64,000 nt of DNA, from positions 36,917,156-36,981,155 of the forward strand of contig NC_044568.1 in the NCBI RefSeq assembly GCF_007565055.1, given 5' to 3'. A program made the position numbers and the translations under genes. Of the stretch, positions 48,703 through 60,551 are shown in pieces; the first letter of the stretch is position 1; every line of letters begins with the position of its first letter. The DNA comes from Rhinopithecus roxellana. Its lineage: Eukaryota > Chordata > Mammalia > Primates > Cercopithecidae. The notes beneath the pieces are model-generated. The model saw nothing but the letters and a program-made list of their open reading frames with translations. It did no database searches and was not told the DNA's origin.

Positions 48703-49024
48703 TGGTCAGGCACGGTGGCTCACACCTGTAATCCCAGCACTTTGGGAGGCCGAGGTGGGCGGATCACAAGGTCAGGAGATCAACACTGTCCTGGCTAACA
48801 CGGTGAAACCCTGTCTCTACTAAAAACACAAAATAGCTGGGCATGGTGGTGGGTGCCTGTAGTCCCAGGTACTTGGGAGGCTGAGGCAGGAGAATGGTGT
48901 GAACCCGGGAGGCAGAGCTCGCTGTGAGCCGAGATGGCACCACTGCACTCCAACCTGGGTGACAGAGCAAGACTCCGTTTCAAAAAAGTAAATAAATAAA
49001 TAATAAATAAATAAATAAATAAAA
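48703..49024 (+). mobile_element. AluY-type, sense
   Basis: Sense Alu ('ggtcaggcacggtggctcac') with 'ggcggatcacaaggtcagga' as in AluY and a tail of TAAA units. Perfect 13-bp target duplication 'ttaatggtaaact' at 48690-48702 and 49025-49037. Confidence 0.93.
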
Positions 49025-49220
49025 TTAATGGTAAACTCATTTAGTTGCATTAAAAATGTGACTTTGATTAAAGTCACATTGAATTTACAGGGTAATTTAG
49101 AAAGAATTGCTATATTAACAACTGAGTGAATTGAGAATTCACTCTATATATTGGTTAACTGGAGACTATGCCTTTCACTATTTTCTCAGGAGGACTATTT
49201 ATATTTATGACACATTCTGT

Positions 49221-49260
49221 TTATATATATATATATATATAGTAACACTATATATATATA
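49221..49260. repeat. (TA)n next to an L1 3' end
   Basis: Two TA runs separated by 'gtaacac' at the place where the poly(A) of the following L1 would be expected. Confidence 0.85.
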
Positions 49261-50560
49261 GTTATACTTTAAGTTCTGGGATACATGTGCAGAATGTGCA
49301 GGTTTGTTACATAGTATATATGCGCCATGGTGGTTTGCTGCATTAGGTATTTCTCCTGCTATCCCTCCCCTTGCCCCACCCCCTGACAGGCCCTGGTGTG
49401 TGATGTTCCCCTCCCTGTCCCCATGTGTTCTCATTGTTCAACTCCCACTTATGAGTGAGAACATGCAGTGTTTGAATTTTCTGTTCCTGTGTTCATTTGC
49501 TGAGATTGATGTTTTCCATCTTCATCCATGTCCCTGCAAAGGACATGAATTCATCCTTTTTCATGGCTGCATAGTATTCCATGGTGTATATGTGCCACAT
49601 TTTCTTTATCCAGTCTAACATTGATGGACATTTGGGTTGGTTCCAAGTCTTTGCTATTGTGAATAGTGCTGCAATAAACATGCGTGTGGATGTGTCTTTA
49701 TAGTAGAATGATTTATAATCCTTTGGGTATATACCCAGTAATGGGATTGCTGGGTCAGATGGTATCTCTAGTTCTAGAACCTTGAGGAATCGCCACACTG
49801 TCTTCCACAATAGTTGAACTAATTTACACTCTGCCCAACAGTGTAAAAGTGTTTCTATTTCTGCACATCCTCTCCAGCATCTGTTGTTTTCCTGGCTTTT
49901 TAATGATCGCCATTCTAACTGGCATGAGATGGTATCTCATTGTGGTTTTGATTTGCATTTCTTTAATGACCATTGAGGATGAGCTTTTTTTCATATGTTT
50001 GTTGGCCACATAAATGTCTTCTTTTGAAAAGTGTCTGTTCATATCCTTTGTCCACTTTTTTATGGTGCTGTTTGTTTTCTTCTTGTAAATTTGTTTAAGT
50101 TCTTTGTAGATTCTGAACATTAACCATTTGTCAGGTGGATAGATTGCAAAAATTTTCTCCCATTCTATAGGTTGCCTGTTCACTCTGATGGTAGTTTCTT
50201 TTGCTGTGCAGAAGCTCTTTAGTTTAATTAGATCCCATTTGTCAATTTTGGCTTTTGCTGCCATTGCTTTTGATGTTTTAGTCATGAAGTCTTTGCCCAT
50301 GCCTATAGTCCTGAAGGGTATCACTTAAGTTTTCTTCTAGGGTTTTTATGGTTTTAGGTCTTACATGTAAATCTTTAATCCATCTTGAGTTAATTTTTGT
50401 ATAAGGTGTAAGGAAGGTGTCTAGTTTCAGTTTTCTGCATATGGCTAGTCAGTTTTCCCAGCACCATTTATTAAATAGGGAATCGTTTCCCCATTGCTTG
50501 TTTTTGTCAGGTTTGTCAAAGATCAGATGGTGGTAGATATGTGGTATTATTTCTGAATAC
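49255..50560 (-). mobile_element. LINE-1 3' fragment (L1PA-type)
   Basis: Antisense L1 with little divergence: 3' UTR ('tactttaagttctgggatac', 'gcaggtttgttacatagt') followed by the C-terminal third of ORF2, ending at about 50560 in 'gtggtattatttctgaa'. 5' truncated. Two long minus-strand ORF2 pieces remain (see the pseudogene entry). It is the youngest-looking L1 in the window. Confidence 0.92.
49493..50324 (-). pseudogene. LINE-1 ORF2 C-terminal remnant
   Basis: Two consecutive minus-strand frames, 50324-49824 (166 codons) and 49810-49493 (105 codons), together cover the ORF2 C-terminal region. They contain 'DKWDLIKLKSFCTAKETT', 'YKELKQIYKKKTNS', 'NRHFSKEDIYVANKHMKK', 'IPLLGIYPKDYKSF' and 'TMEYYAAMKKDEFMSFAGT', all typical of L1 ORF2. 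A stop or frame change separates them, and the reverse transcriptase and endonuclease are absent. It cannot be functional. Confidence 0.9.
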
Positions 50561-51060
50561 ATTTTTAAAAGACTATCCTTTGGGGACAGTCTAAGGAGAC
50601 AGTGGTTTTCTAGCAGCATTTTATAAAGGATTAGGAAAAGAAGTTTTGAGAGGACAAATAATTAAGGAACTTTCATTGATCTCAAAGAGTCTCTTTTTAA
50701 ACAGATGTGCAGGAAAATGAAACATGTTTCTGTTTCTCCCCCAGAGGTTTGGTCATTTTTCAGGATGAGCTCCTTGTAATTTCATGCATTCGACACTTGG
50801 GTAGAAAAAAATAAACAAGTACCCACCCCATATAGACATATTTGATGAAACCTTTCTCTTATAGTACTATTCTGATTATCTAAAATGAAAAAGAAAGGAA
50901 AACATTTCACTCTCTTCACTGTCATCTAGAACGTGATGACAAGTTCAAAATAAGCATTCCTCTAATTAGAAATAGGTAAATTATCTGGGAAAGTATTGGA
51001 AGATAGCAAGAAAAACTTGAGGCAAGGGGATTTGGCATGCACATCTGTAGGAAGCTACGT

Positions 51061-51091
<31 letters not shown>

Positions 51092-52754
51092 GGGCAGGAA
51101 AGTATGCTTACTAGAACAGAGCAATTAGTGGCCACTTTTCCAGTTTCCCTGCTGAGAAGGCAGCCTTGTCAACTGCCTTATTACTGCAGAAATACTCAGT
51201 CCCGATGGTCAGCACTTGTCTCCTGGGTTGCTTTTGTCTACAAATTGATATGTTGTTCTGCCTTAAATGATCCAGCCCTGAGAACGCCTTGGGTTCTGAA
51301 CTCTTGACGCTGACTTACCAGCATGGGAACACACTATGGAAGAATTGCTGCTTGGAGAGGACTGTATCTATCTCTTTTATGAGTGAAGCTGCATGAAGGA
51401 GGCAAACTTTGTAAAAAAAGAGCTGAATATTTGGATGGTGAGCTGAAAGTTACAATGCCGTCAGGGAGAATGTGTGTATGAATAAAAATTATGCTGTTCA
51501 TTTTAACTGGTTCTAGCCTAGCCCAGGAAATTAAATAGAGTCATTCTCTCAAATGTGTTCTGAAAGAGGTCGAGGCTACAATCAGTTGTATGTTTGTCTG
51601 TCTGTAAGTAAGTAGCAGTATTGGTAAGAAGAGTTATGCAAAACCAAGTAAGTTTCCCTGACCTGTAATCCTGGCAGACACTGGAAATACATGCAGAACC
51701 CAGTAAATTGAATTCAGTGAGAAATCTTGCCACTTCCATCACTGGAAAAACTTCTATTTTGCCTGATCAAATTAGTCCCTGATTAAACGTTTGAAGACTT
51801 TTACTTATATAATACTTTAATAAGGGGTAATGACAAAACCTCTAATAAAACAGTGACATAATCATTCAAAAGTGATAAGATATGAAATGTAAAAAGGCCA
51901 TAGCTTATGAGGCTTTGCCAGTGAGACACAGTACATGAATATCTAAGATTTATAGAACTCTTCAAGATACTATATATGGAAATATCTATAGACTTTAACA
52001 ACCAAAAACAACAGCAACAAAAACTGGTTGGTGCAAAATTTATACCTGTGCTATCCAGTAACCCAGGTGATATAAACTTAACAAAAATGAAACTGTTTCA
52101 GAAAACATACCATTCTTCTATACATGTATTTTTCTATCCTACTTTCTTCATTTTTTTCTGTCCTAAAAGCAGATACTAAAGTGGAACTGACATTCTGATG
52201 CATAACAAAAATAATTAACACATTTAAATGGAAAAATTACTGATCTGAAGGACATGGGAACCCACACCTGTAACACTTCAGATATTGATATATGTCCATT
52301 AAAAAGATCTAGCATGAGATAGATTCCATGAAGTTCTACTGCACTTTCTCTGTGTTCTTGGCTAGGACTGGTTTAAATCAGAGAAAAAGGGAAGACAAAG
52401 GAAAAGGACAAAAAAAATTGTTATGAGGAAAGGACTAAGAATATAGGAAGAATTGGAAGGAAGCATAGTAAATAAATGTAATGCTTTACTCATCAAAATA
52501 TGCCTCAAGAAATTACTGTTCACCAGACCCTCTCAACAGCAATATGATATAGCTCCTGATAGGTGGCATTGTTTCTGTAGTATTCTTAAAGATATTGATG
52601 TTCATATCAAGAGTAATAGAGTTCAAGCCACATAGTAAGTTGTAATACAACATTGAGAAACCAGAACCTCGGAATCCTAGTCCAAGAATAGCCATAGGAT
52701 GTTTCATGAAGCACTTAGTGTAACTGCCCAATACGTTTATTTTGCCTGATGCCC
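50561..52754. other. Unassigned sequence with a 28-T run
   Basis: No gene is recognised. A pure T28 run lies at 51064-51091. The following 450 bases are not a repeat that I know (see the finding). Confidence 0.45.
51064..51091. repeat. (T)28 homopolymer
   Basis: A pure run of 28 T, preceded by 'gaagctacgtaac' and followed by 'gggcaggaaagtatgct'. No Alu or L1 is attached. Confidence 0.95.
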
Positions 52755-52759
52755 TGGTA

Positions 52760-53470
52760 GAGTCTATTTATCAAGACAGAGGAATCGCAATACAGAGCTT
52801 AATTCATGCAAAGCTGGATGAACAGGAGACTGGATATTTATTATTACTCAAATCAGTCTCCCTGAACATTTGGAGGCTTGGGTTTTTCAAGGATAGTTTA
52901 AGGAAAGAGAAGGGGGCTGGAGAGGCTGCTGATTGGTTGGGGTACAATCACAAATGTGGGAAATGGTCCTCATGCAGGCTAGGTTGCTTTTGGGAGGGAC
53001 CACAGGAGCGACTGGTGGGTCCAGGTGGAGCCATCAGTGTGCAAGTTCAGGTGAAGCCACCGGTCATCAGACACGAAAAGAAAAAAATAAAACCTGAAAA
53101 GACATCTCAAAAGGCCAATCTTAGGTTCTACAATAGTGATGTTATCTGCAGGAATAACTGGGGAAGTTGCATATCTTGTGACCTCCGAAATAATGGTGGG
53201 TAATTGTTTATGTCTACAGCTTAGCAGAATTCAGGCTCCTCTCATCCTCCTAGCCTGGTGGTCTTTTCATTAGCTTTCCAAAGGTGGTTGATTTTTGGGA
53301 AGAGCTATTATCATTTAAACTATAAACTAAGTATCTCCCCGAATTAGCTCAGCCCAAGCTGAGGAATAATTTAGGGCAGTTTGAATACTAATGACAAGAT
53401 GGGAGCTGATTAGATCAGTTATCTTTCATTGTCATAATTTTTCACTGTTATAATTTTTGCATAGGTAGCT
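52760..53470 (-). mobile_element. ERV LTR, minus strand, family unassigned
   Basis: The plus strand reads 'agacagaggaatcgcaatac', 'attattactcaaatcagtct', 'gctgctgattggttgggg', 'tcttaggttctacaatagtg', 'aaactataaactaagtatct', 'agctcagcccaagctgagga', and ends 'aatttttgcataggtagctt'. This is the order found in a common primate LTR read antisense. The 153-codon frame at 52742-53203 lies wholly within it and has no domain, so I do not call it a gene. Confidence 0.6.
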
Positions 53471-53769
53471 TTATTAGTATGTGAGGATCAAATTTACTTA
53501 ACAATTTTAGGAAACAAATCCAACAATTTTAGGTTACTGGAGGAGTTCATTAATGTCATTTTGTCTTTTAATATTAGAATGTATATTCCAAAAAGGGAGG
53601 GATTTTTGTCTCCTTTGCTTAGTATACGTGATGACTAGCATTGATAAGTCACATGGTAAATATTTCTTAATTGAACAATTGAATGAAAAACGCAAATACT
53701 TTCTCTTCAACAAAAAGTGTTGAAACACTGAGGAGCACTTGGTACATAGCAGCGCATAATGTTAAGACT

Positions 53770-53930
53770 TTAGAACAAGGACTAGATGGTTTGATAATAG
53801 ATGGTGCTTCTAATTCACTTTGATCTTGCGCAAATATCACTTACAGTTTCTGCTATATAAAACGGGAACAACAACAATGAAATACTTAGACTGATTTTTA
53901 AACTGTTTTCAAGATCAGATAAAATTTTAT
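53770..53930 (+). repeat. MIR fragment, sense
   Basis: 'gatcttgcgcaaatatcact' and 'agtttctgctatataaaacg' followed by 'ggaacaacaa' give the MIR order of core and 3' part. Diverged. Confidence 0.5.
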
Positions 53931-54014
53931 TTGTAAAATTATTTTATTATTTTTTTCTATTTTAAAGTCCTTTAACCAAGGATACCACATTTTATTTGTA
54001 TAAAGAATTATTGT

Positions 54015-54311
54015 TGGCTGGGCACGGTGGCTCACACCTGTAATCCCAGCACTTTGGGAAGCCGAGGTGGGCGGATCCCGAGGTCAGGAGATCGAGACCA
54101 TCCTGGCTAACACAGTGAAACCCTGTCTCTACTAAAAATCCAAAAAATTCGCCGGGCCTGGTGGCAGGCGCCTGTATTCCCAGCTACTTGGGAGGCTGAG
54201 GCAGGAGAATGGCGTGAACCAGAGAGACGGAGCCTGCAGTGACCTGAGATCAGGCCACTGCATTCCAGCCTAGGCAACAGAGCGAGACTCCGTCTCAAAA
54301 AAAAAAAGAAA
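54015..54311 (+). mobile_element. AluY-type, sense
   Basis: Sense Alu ('ggctgggcacggtggctcac' to 'gactccgtctcaaaa'). Perfect 13-bp target duplication 'aaagaattattgt' at 54002-54014 and 54312-54324. Confidence 0.94.
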
Positions 54312-54500
54312 AAAGAATTATTGTCATTACCTATTTCAGTCTGGAGTGATGATGTGCTCTCTGATATTTGCTCTAAACAAAACCTCAACCTCTGCTTTAT
54401 ATTCTAGCATCTGCCCTCAAAAGTAGCACAAAACTGAAAAAGTATTCCCAAATAGATCGGACAGTGAGTTCCTTAGAGTTATGCACTGTTATTCATTCTT

Positions 54501-54800
54501 TTTTTTTTTTTTTTTTTTTGAGACAGAGTCTTGCTCTGTCGCCAAGCAGGAGTGCAGTGGCACGATCTCAGCTCACTGCAACCTCCGACTCCTTGGTTCA
54601 AGTGATTCTCCTGCCTCAGCCTCCTGAGTAGCTGCGATTACAGGCACGTAATCCCACCACGCCCAGCTAATTTCTGTAATTTTAGTAGAGATGGGGCTTA
54701 CCATGTTGGCCAGGATGGTCTCTATCTCCAGACCTCCTGATCCGCCCACCTTACCCTCTCAAAGTGCTGGGATTACAGGTGTAAGCCACAGCACCCGGCC
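54501..54800 (-). mobile_element. AluS-type, minus strand
   Basis: Antisense Alu with about 20 T, ending 'ccacagcacccggcc'. Target duplication 'attcattctt' at 54491-54500 and 54803-54812. Contains a small insertion 'cacgtaatcccaccacgccc'. Confidence 0.92.
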
Positions 54801-54812
54801 CCATTCATTCTT

Positions 54813-56540
54813 ATAAACGATAGAGACACTTTTAGTAGTGATGATACATTACCATATATATGTACACACATGCACACACACAATCTCACATTTTTAGAAA
54901 AGTTATTGCTATAGTTCGTTTGATATTGGCTGATTCAGATTCTATTAATGTGACAGCATCAAAACATTAACATGGAGTTTTCTTAAGATGAAATACATAT
55001 AAATTTCTCTAAATTTAGATGTAGTTTAAATTGCAATTTTTCATAACCTGATGCAAGTTCAAATATTTGATAATATCTGTTTTATTTTATTTCATAAAGC
55101 TTCCTCTATTTTGCATGAAGCTAAGAACTAGTTTTAAGAACAAGTTATTTTAAAGCTTTTTATTTTACCAGTTGAAAGTAATTATTTTATTTTCCTTTTA
55201 TTTGGGAGAAAAATGTACATTTTCATGATGAGTAAAATGTGTCTGACACTTCTCAAATAATTTACTCATGGTTGAGAATAAGCAGGAGTGATTAGAGCTT
55301 CAAATCAGAAAACTTCAGAGAGCCAGAAGCTATCAAAATGTGCAGCTTTTATGAACGATTTTTCACTCATTGCTGTATAGCAATCACCACTGATACACTC
55401 TAGTTTTTTCCAAAGCATGTATAATTGGGCAAATCATCTAAACCCCCACAAGCAGGCAATTATTCAACTGCATTGACACAGAATCACTGGGTCCAGTACT
55501 TCATTAGAATATACCATAATCCCTTGTTCTTGTCTTAACCTTCGCTGTGAAAAATCTAATTCATCCAAAATTGACACAGTGTCCTGTTGGTTATGCAAAT
55601 AGTGGCAATGCAGGAGATAGAGTTTCAAGCCACTCTTCTATCTCCAGTCCCATGTGTAGGGCTCTTATCCAAATCTTTAAATAGAGCCTGTGAGTTCTAA
55701 TAATTATTCAACTAACACATATAAGCTCCCTTTGTGCTCCTTTTTGAAAATGTGCTTATCTTTTTCTCTTACAGAAAAGCGAGGGAGACACTGACAGAGA
55801 GAATGAATGGCACCGCCACCACCAGAGGAATAACTGGAAAAGGAAGCAGGAGGACACTTGGGTACAAGGGAAATGATAAGAAAAGTATAAAGCTGCAGGA
55901 GCAGAATGTTACCTCCGTTTCTGTCCTCCTCTTTGTTCTTATAGCCCAGTTGTCTTCCTCTTGACCCTGTCTTTGCATTGCATGGGAAGTAGTACAACTT
56001 TGAGTCATCCCCACCTGGGCTCAGATAAGATAGCTGACATTGACTACCTTGGCCATATTATGTAGTATCTCAGAGCCTATGAATAATGGTATGGTTGTCC
56101 CTGGAGTCTGGGATAACTAGGACAATGTGAGGCATGTAGGTTCCAGCCATATAGACCATCTAATCTGATGAAAGAGATACCTCTACTGAAATGCACTAAA
56201 TATTTTTGAAGACCTACTGTTTCTAAGAGGATATGATTTGAAAACCAGGATAGGAAGATTTGATGCAAATTTGATTGTTGCATGGGGCCTTGAATAATAT
56301 CCTGGAAAAGCATATTCCTTTGATCCTGGGTTATGATTTCAATTAGATTTTTCCTACTATGTCAAATGGTGATATAAAGTCAAATAAAACTTTATAACAT
56401 GAATTAAAAGTTGCTACTTTCCACCTTTACTCACTTTTCATGTGACTTCAGAGGAACTATTAGAAGACCATGTGACAAACTGATCCCCTACTTCCTTAAT
56501 AATAAGAAGAAGAGTAATGGTTGTATACTCTAAAGAGTGC
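54813..56540. other. Unassigned sequence, possible exon near 55776
   Basis: No repeat family is recognised. At 55757-55775 the sequence 'cttatctttttctcttacag' is a good splice-acceptor match with a pyrimidine tract. It is followed by a purine-rich stretch, 'aaaagcgagggagacac'. There is no long frame and no clear donor, so this is only a hint of a non-coding exon. Confidence 0.4.
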
Positions 56541-56544
56541 ATGC

Positions 56545-56785
56545 TACATGGCCTAAGTTAACTGATATATGTTAAGTATTTCATTTAGTCCTTACTACAC
56601 AACTGTGACTTCGTTGTTATTTTTAGCCTCACTTTACATAAAGGGGTTTTGAATCTTACAGACATTGGATAACTTGACGAAGGCTACACAGTTATCAAAT
56701 GGCTGAGTGGGGAGTCAAACTCAGGCACACGAAATCTGTCTTGACCAATCTTCAAGCCCAGATGCTCTACCATCTGCTTTCCACT
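56545..56785 (-). repeat. MIR fragment
   Basis: 'cactttacataaagg', 'ggataacttgacgaaggcta', 'cacagttatcaaatggctga' and 'gtcaaactcaggcac' follow the antisense MIR order well. Confidence 0.75.
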
Positions 56786-56935
56786 CCTAGATGGTCCACT
56801 CTCTGTCTGATTTTGCTGTTTGTTTCACTGGGAAAACCTGCTGCCATGAAGCAAGTCGTTGTCTTTTAGAGGACAGAAAGGGAGTTCTTAAATTGCTTCT
56901 AGTAGACTTAACAGAAACATGGGCTGTTTGTAAAA

Positions 56936-57093
56936 CAGTGATTCTCAACTTTGGCTGCAGAGTAGAAGTACCTAGGGATCTTTAATATTGGTTTCAAAGT
57001 TTCGCCCCAGGGTCCTGATTTAGTCGGCCCCTCCTTGGTATGAGAAGTGTCAAGTTCTTTCCAGTGATTCTATTTGGAAAGTACTGCTCTACA
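56936..57093. mobile_element. MER5-type hAT-Charlie element
   Basis: Begins 'cagtgattctcaactttggc' (terminal repeat) and continues 'tgcagagtagaagtacctag', 'ggtcctgatttagt', closing near 'tactgctctac'. Non-coding and diverged. Confidence 0.6.
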
Positions 57094-57099
57094 GCTTTA

Positions 57100-57421
57100 G
57101 GCCTCACTCACTCTCCTTTCTGACTGCATAGCCTAGTGGAATCCTGTGGTCCTGGTCCCGAACTGGAGATACATGGCATTTGAGTAGTCTAAAAATTCTA
57201 GGTTTGGAAAGGATGAGAAAATGATGGTGGTGGTGATGATGATGTAACACTTAATGAAAGTTGCTCAAGGCTTATCATTTACATATATTTGAACATATTA
57301 TTAATTAAGTTTTATTACCCTTTATATTTATTCAAAATGAAAGGGGTAAAAAATTGAAATTATTTGACCCAAATCCAAGCCAGGTATGTCACAACATTGT
57401 GGGTGACTTTAAATATGTGTG
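57100..57421. other. Unassigned sequence with a GTG/GAT run
   Basis: A short (GTG)n(GAT)n run lies at 57221-57244. The rest is AT-rich and unrecognised. Confidence 0.45.
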
Positions 57422-57728
57422 TTTTTTTTTTTTTTTTTTTTTTTTGGAGACGGAGTCTCGCTCTGTCGCCCAAGCTGGAGTGCAGTGGCCGGATATCACC
57501 TCACTGCAAGCTCTGCCTCCTGGGTTTACGCCATTCTCCTGCCTCAGCCTCCCGAGTAGCTGGGACTACAGGCACCCGCCACCTCGCCCGGCTAGTTTTT
57601 TGTATTTTTTAGTAGAGACGGGGTTTCACCGTGTTATCCACAATGGTCTTGATCTCCTGACCTCGTGATCCGCCCGTCTTGACCTCCCAAAGTGCTGGGA
57701 TTACAGGCTTGAGCCACCGCACCCGGCC
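57422..57728 (-). mobile_element. AluYRa-type (Old World monkey), minus strand
   Basis: Antisense Alu with about 25 T, 'gtggccggatatcacctcac', 'gcccggctagttttttgtat' and the end 'aggcttgagccaccgcaccc'. Imperfect target duplication: 'aaatatgtg' before and 'aattatgtg' after. Confidence 0.92.
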
Positions 57729-58138
57729 AATTATGTGCTTTTAATTGCAAGAGTAAAGTCATGAGGTATGAAAGCATGGTTAGGTTTGAGGCTATTAATG
57801 ATTGTTGCATGACTGAGGTACAATTTTATGCAAGAGGTTACTATATTATAACGATCAATTAGTAGGTGAGAGTGAAGTGGCACGAAGGAGTGGGTTTTAG
57901 TTTCAGTCAACTCTCTTTGGAGGAATGTCAGCTACCAAAAAAGAAATCTGCTCTTAGGTGCTACAAGCCAAATATATTAGAGCTTGCAGGAGAATTATTC
58001 CAAGGAGAAGAACCAAGATCTCAGCCACAGGACAGAGATCAGAGTTCAGGTAGGAAGGCTTAAGGGGGAGTGCCAGACAGGCTAGAGGGTCAACTTTGAC
58101 AAAAGAGACACCGTAGGTATCTGAAGGCCAAGGAGAAG

Positions 58139-58140
<2 letters not shown>
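57729..58140. other. Spacer between two AluYRa-type elements, unassigned
   Basis: About 410 bases with no gene or repeat that I know. The 65-codon frame at 57866-58063 has no domain. Confidence 0.4.
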
Positions 58141-58169
<29 letters not shown>

Positions 58170-58449
58170 ATGGAGTCTCGCTCTGTCGCCTGGGCTGGAG
58201 TGCAGTGGCCGGATCTCAGCTCACTGCAAGCTCCGCCTCCCGGGTTTACGCCATTCTCCTGCCTCAGCCTCCCGAGTAGCTGGGACTACAGGCGCCCGCC
58301 ACCTCGCCTGGCTAGATTTTTGTATTTTTTTAGTAGAGACGGGGTTTCACCGTGTTAGCCAGGATGGTCTCGATCTCCTGACCTCGTGATCCGCCCGTCT
58401 CGGCCTCCCAAAGTTCTGGGATTACAGGCTTGAGCCACCGCGCCCGGCC
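58141..58449 (-). mobile_element. AluYRa-type (Old World monkey), minus strand
   Basis: Full-length antisense Alu with 26 T, 'gtggccggatctcagctcac', 'gccacctcgcctggctaga' and 'ggcttgagccaccgcgcccg'. CpG sites are largely intact. A short target duplication 'aagaattt' spans the start of the T run (58136-58143) and follows the element (58450-58457). Confidence 0.93.
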
Positions 58450-58457
58450 AAGAATTT

Positions 58458-60219
58458 GTTTTTAAAATAAAAGAGTGGCAAGGATATCAAAGAGCTCTCA
58501 AAGATCTCCGGCTCTTTATGGACTTCCTCTGAATATCATCTCTGTACTTGGGTTTGCTCCTGTATTAAAGTCAAACAACAAAACACTAAGAAGTAAGATG
58601 AGGTAGAAAGTAGAACCATTGAAATGCAAGGGAATGAAGAAGTTTATTCATGGATTCCAGGAAATAACAATGATATCCGAGGGAAAACACAAATCTAGAG
58701 CCAAGGCTTTGTTCTCCAGAAGGTTAAGAGCAGGAATTCATTTCTGGGAGGGTAACAGTGGAATTCCAGCTACAAAATAGTGCATTAGTGGGCTTCCAGA
58801 GACACCTATTTCATCATAGGATGGCAAATGATCATCTCTTAATAATTTTTTTCCAAACACAGATAGGAAAATTGAAAAATAATAGTTGTTTTAGCTGTTT
58901 TTTAAAAGATATTTTACAAATCCACATATTGAGCTTTTCCCAGTACTTTGATTTGTACTATTTGACTATAAGCTTTCAAAATATTCTGAGGCAGATTGAA
59001 CAGATGCGTATTTTATAGATTTGTAAAAAGCAAGTCAAATAATAAAGACGAGTGGCACATACACTAGTGATTGAAATTAGTATTGCTGGCCATTTTAAAG
59101 AATAGTCTTTGGCAGCATTTCACTTTCCAGCATGGACTTGACTTTCATGATTCTAAGGAATGTGTGTTGGCAATCTCAGTAGGTGAATCTATTGTGGACT
59201 TGATACCACTGATTTATTCAAAGGATGCTTTCAAGTCTTTGCACCTTTCTCAGTGTCCAAAATTATTTTAGTATGAAGCCTCTTAGGGTCAGAATGTAAG
59301 AAATAAAGCAGCAACTTAAATGCTGGGCTTTGGGGATAGATATGAGTCAGTATATTATGCTCACATTTAGGATTTTTTTAAAGCTTCATATAAGCAAATC
59401 TTGCAGAAAAAAAAAAAATCACAGGAAAGAACAGGACAAGGTAACAAATCCATGACCCGACCACAGTGCAAGTACAATATTAGTATCAATAGATTGACCT
59501 TAATCTACTCTCCATTCCTTCTATTATCCCTTCATGATTTTGTTTCTAGCATGTCACCTTCTTGGCTTCCATTTGCAGTGCTATGCCCTGTATGTTGGCA
59601 GAGTGCCATTATGCATCCACAAATACTGTTGCTATAAATGAAGAAAAATCTGACAATAAGACTGGTGTGATCAATGGCAAAGCTTAACTATGTCATCTCC
59701 ACTTCTTTATTTCTCCACTTCCTTCACCAAGCTCAGCAGAAGAAATGGTCACCATCCTCTGAATGAGCTCAGTCCAAATGGACTAGTATTTTGTTCAGAT
59801 TTTGCCTGTGATCTTTATTAAATTCTTGACCTTGACATCAAGAACTGGGGCTATAAAATGTCAGTAAAGGTATCTTTCTGATTCTACCATATATATATAC
59901 ACACATACATATATATATATACACACATATATATATATATCTTTATAAATACAGAATTGACTACCATATGTATCTATATGCTAAATTGTGAAAATACAGA
60001 TGCACAGTTAACAGATATGAAATGTGCACTAATCAGGTATTCAAATTTTACGAGTTAAAAAAAGAGTTTCATTTTATTTGAATATGCAATGAGTTTGAAA
60101 AGGTTTTAATAATCAAAACAAGACTTTCCATTGAAGTACCTGACCAAAGGCCACTTTAAAAGGAAAATGAATGCTACTTCTTACCTGGTATGAAGTCATA
60201 AAAATTCATAGAATTGTAT
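58458..60219. other. Unassigned sequence with TA/CA repeat
   Basis: About 1.8 kb without gene or recognised repeat, apart from the compound (TA)n(CA)n at 59888-59940. Confidence 0.45.
59888..59940. repeat. Compound (TA)n(CA)n microsatellite
   Basis: Alternating blocks of TA and ACAC units. Confidence 0.9.
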
Positions 60220-60385
60220 TTGCTCACAGCGACCCTGGAGGAAAAGGTGACACAGACCTTTTTCTGGGTTTATAAACTAGGAACTAGAGAGATTTAGTAA
60301 CTTGTCCCAAGGTGACATAGCTGGTTAGTGGCAAATATATACTTATAACTCATGTCTCCTGATACATAGTCCAGTGTATCGTCCA
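60220..60385 (-). repeat. MIR fragment
   Basis: 'ctcacagcgaccctggagga', 'taaactaggaactagagaga', 'taacttgtcccaaggtgaca', 'tagctggttagtggcaa' follow the antisense MIR order. It lies directly before a second MIR. Confidence 0.75.
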
Positions 60386-60424
60386 AACAGTAAACCATTA
60401 TCTCCAGGAAAATAGCATTTACTT

Positions 60425-60551
60425 ACAAAACACCTTCTATATTCTAGGTTTTATGCTAGCAACTCTCCATATGTTATACTACTAGATAATTACTATAACC
60501 TAAGGAGTCAAGTATTACTATTATTTCTACTTTACATGTAGAAATCTAAGG
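60425..60551 (-). repeat. MIR, left half, split by an L1
   Basis: 'ctatattctaggttttatgc', 'tattactattatttctactt' and 'tacatgtagaaatctaagg' give the antisense MIR up to 'aaactgaggctcaga'. The text then stops at the L1 and resumes at 63516 with 'ctcagaaagattaggcaaat'. Confidence 0.78.

Noticed and set aside
52020..52045. 'ggttggtgcaaaa' as the end of a MADE1 element
   Set aside because: The matching inverted arm is not found within 100 bases.
52742..53203. 153-codon open frame on the plus strand
   Set aside because: It lies wholly within an antisense ERV LTR (52760-53470), has no domain, and its reading is that of the LTR.
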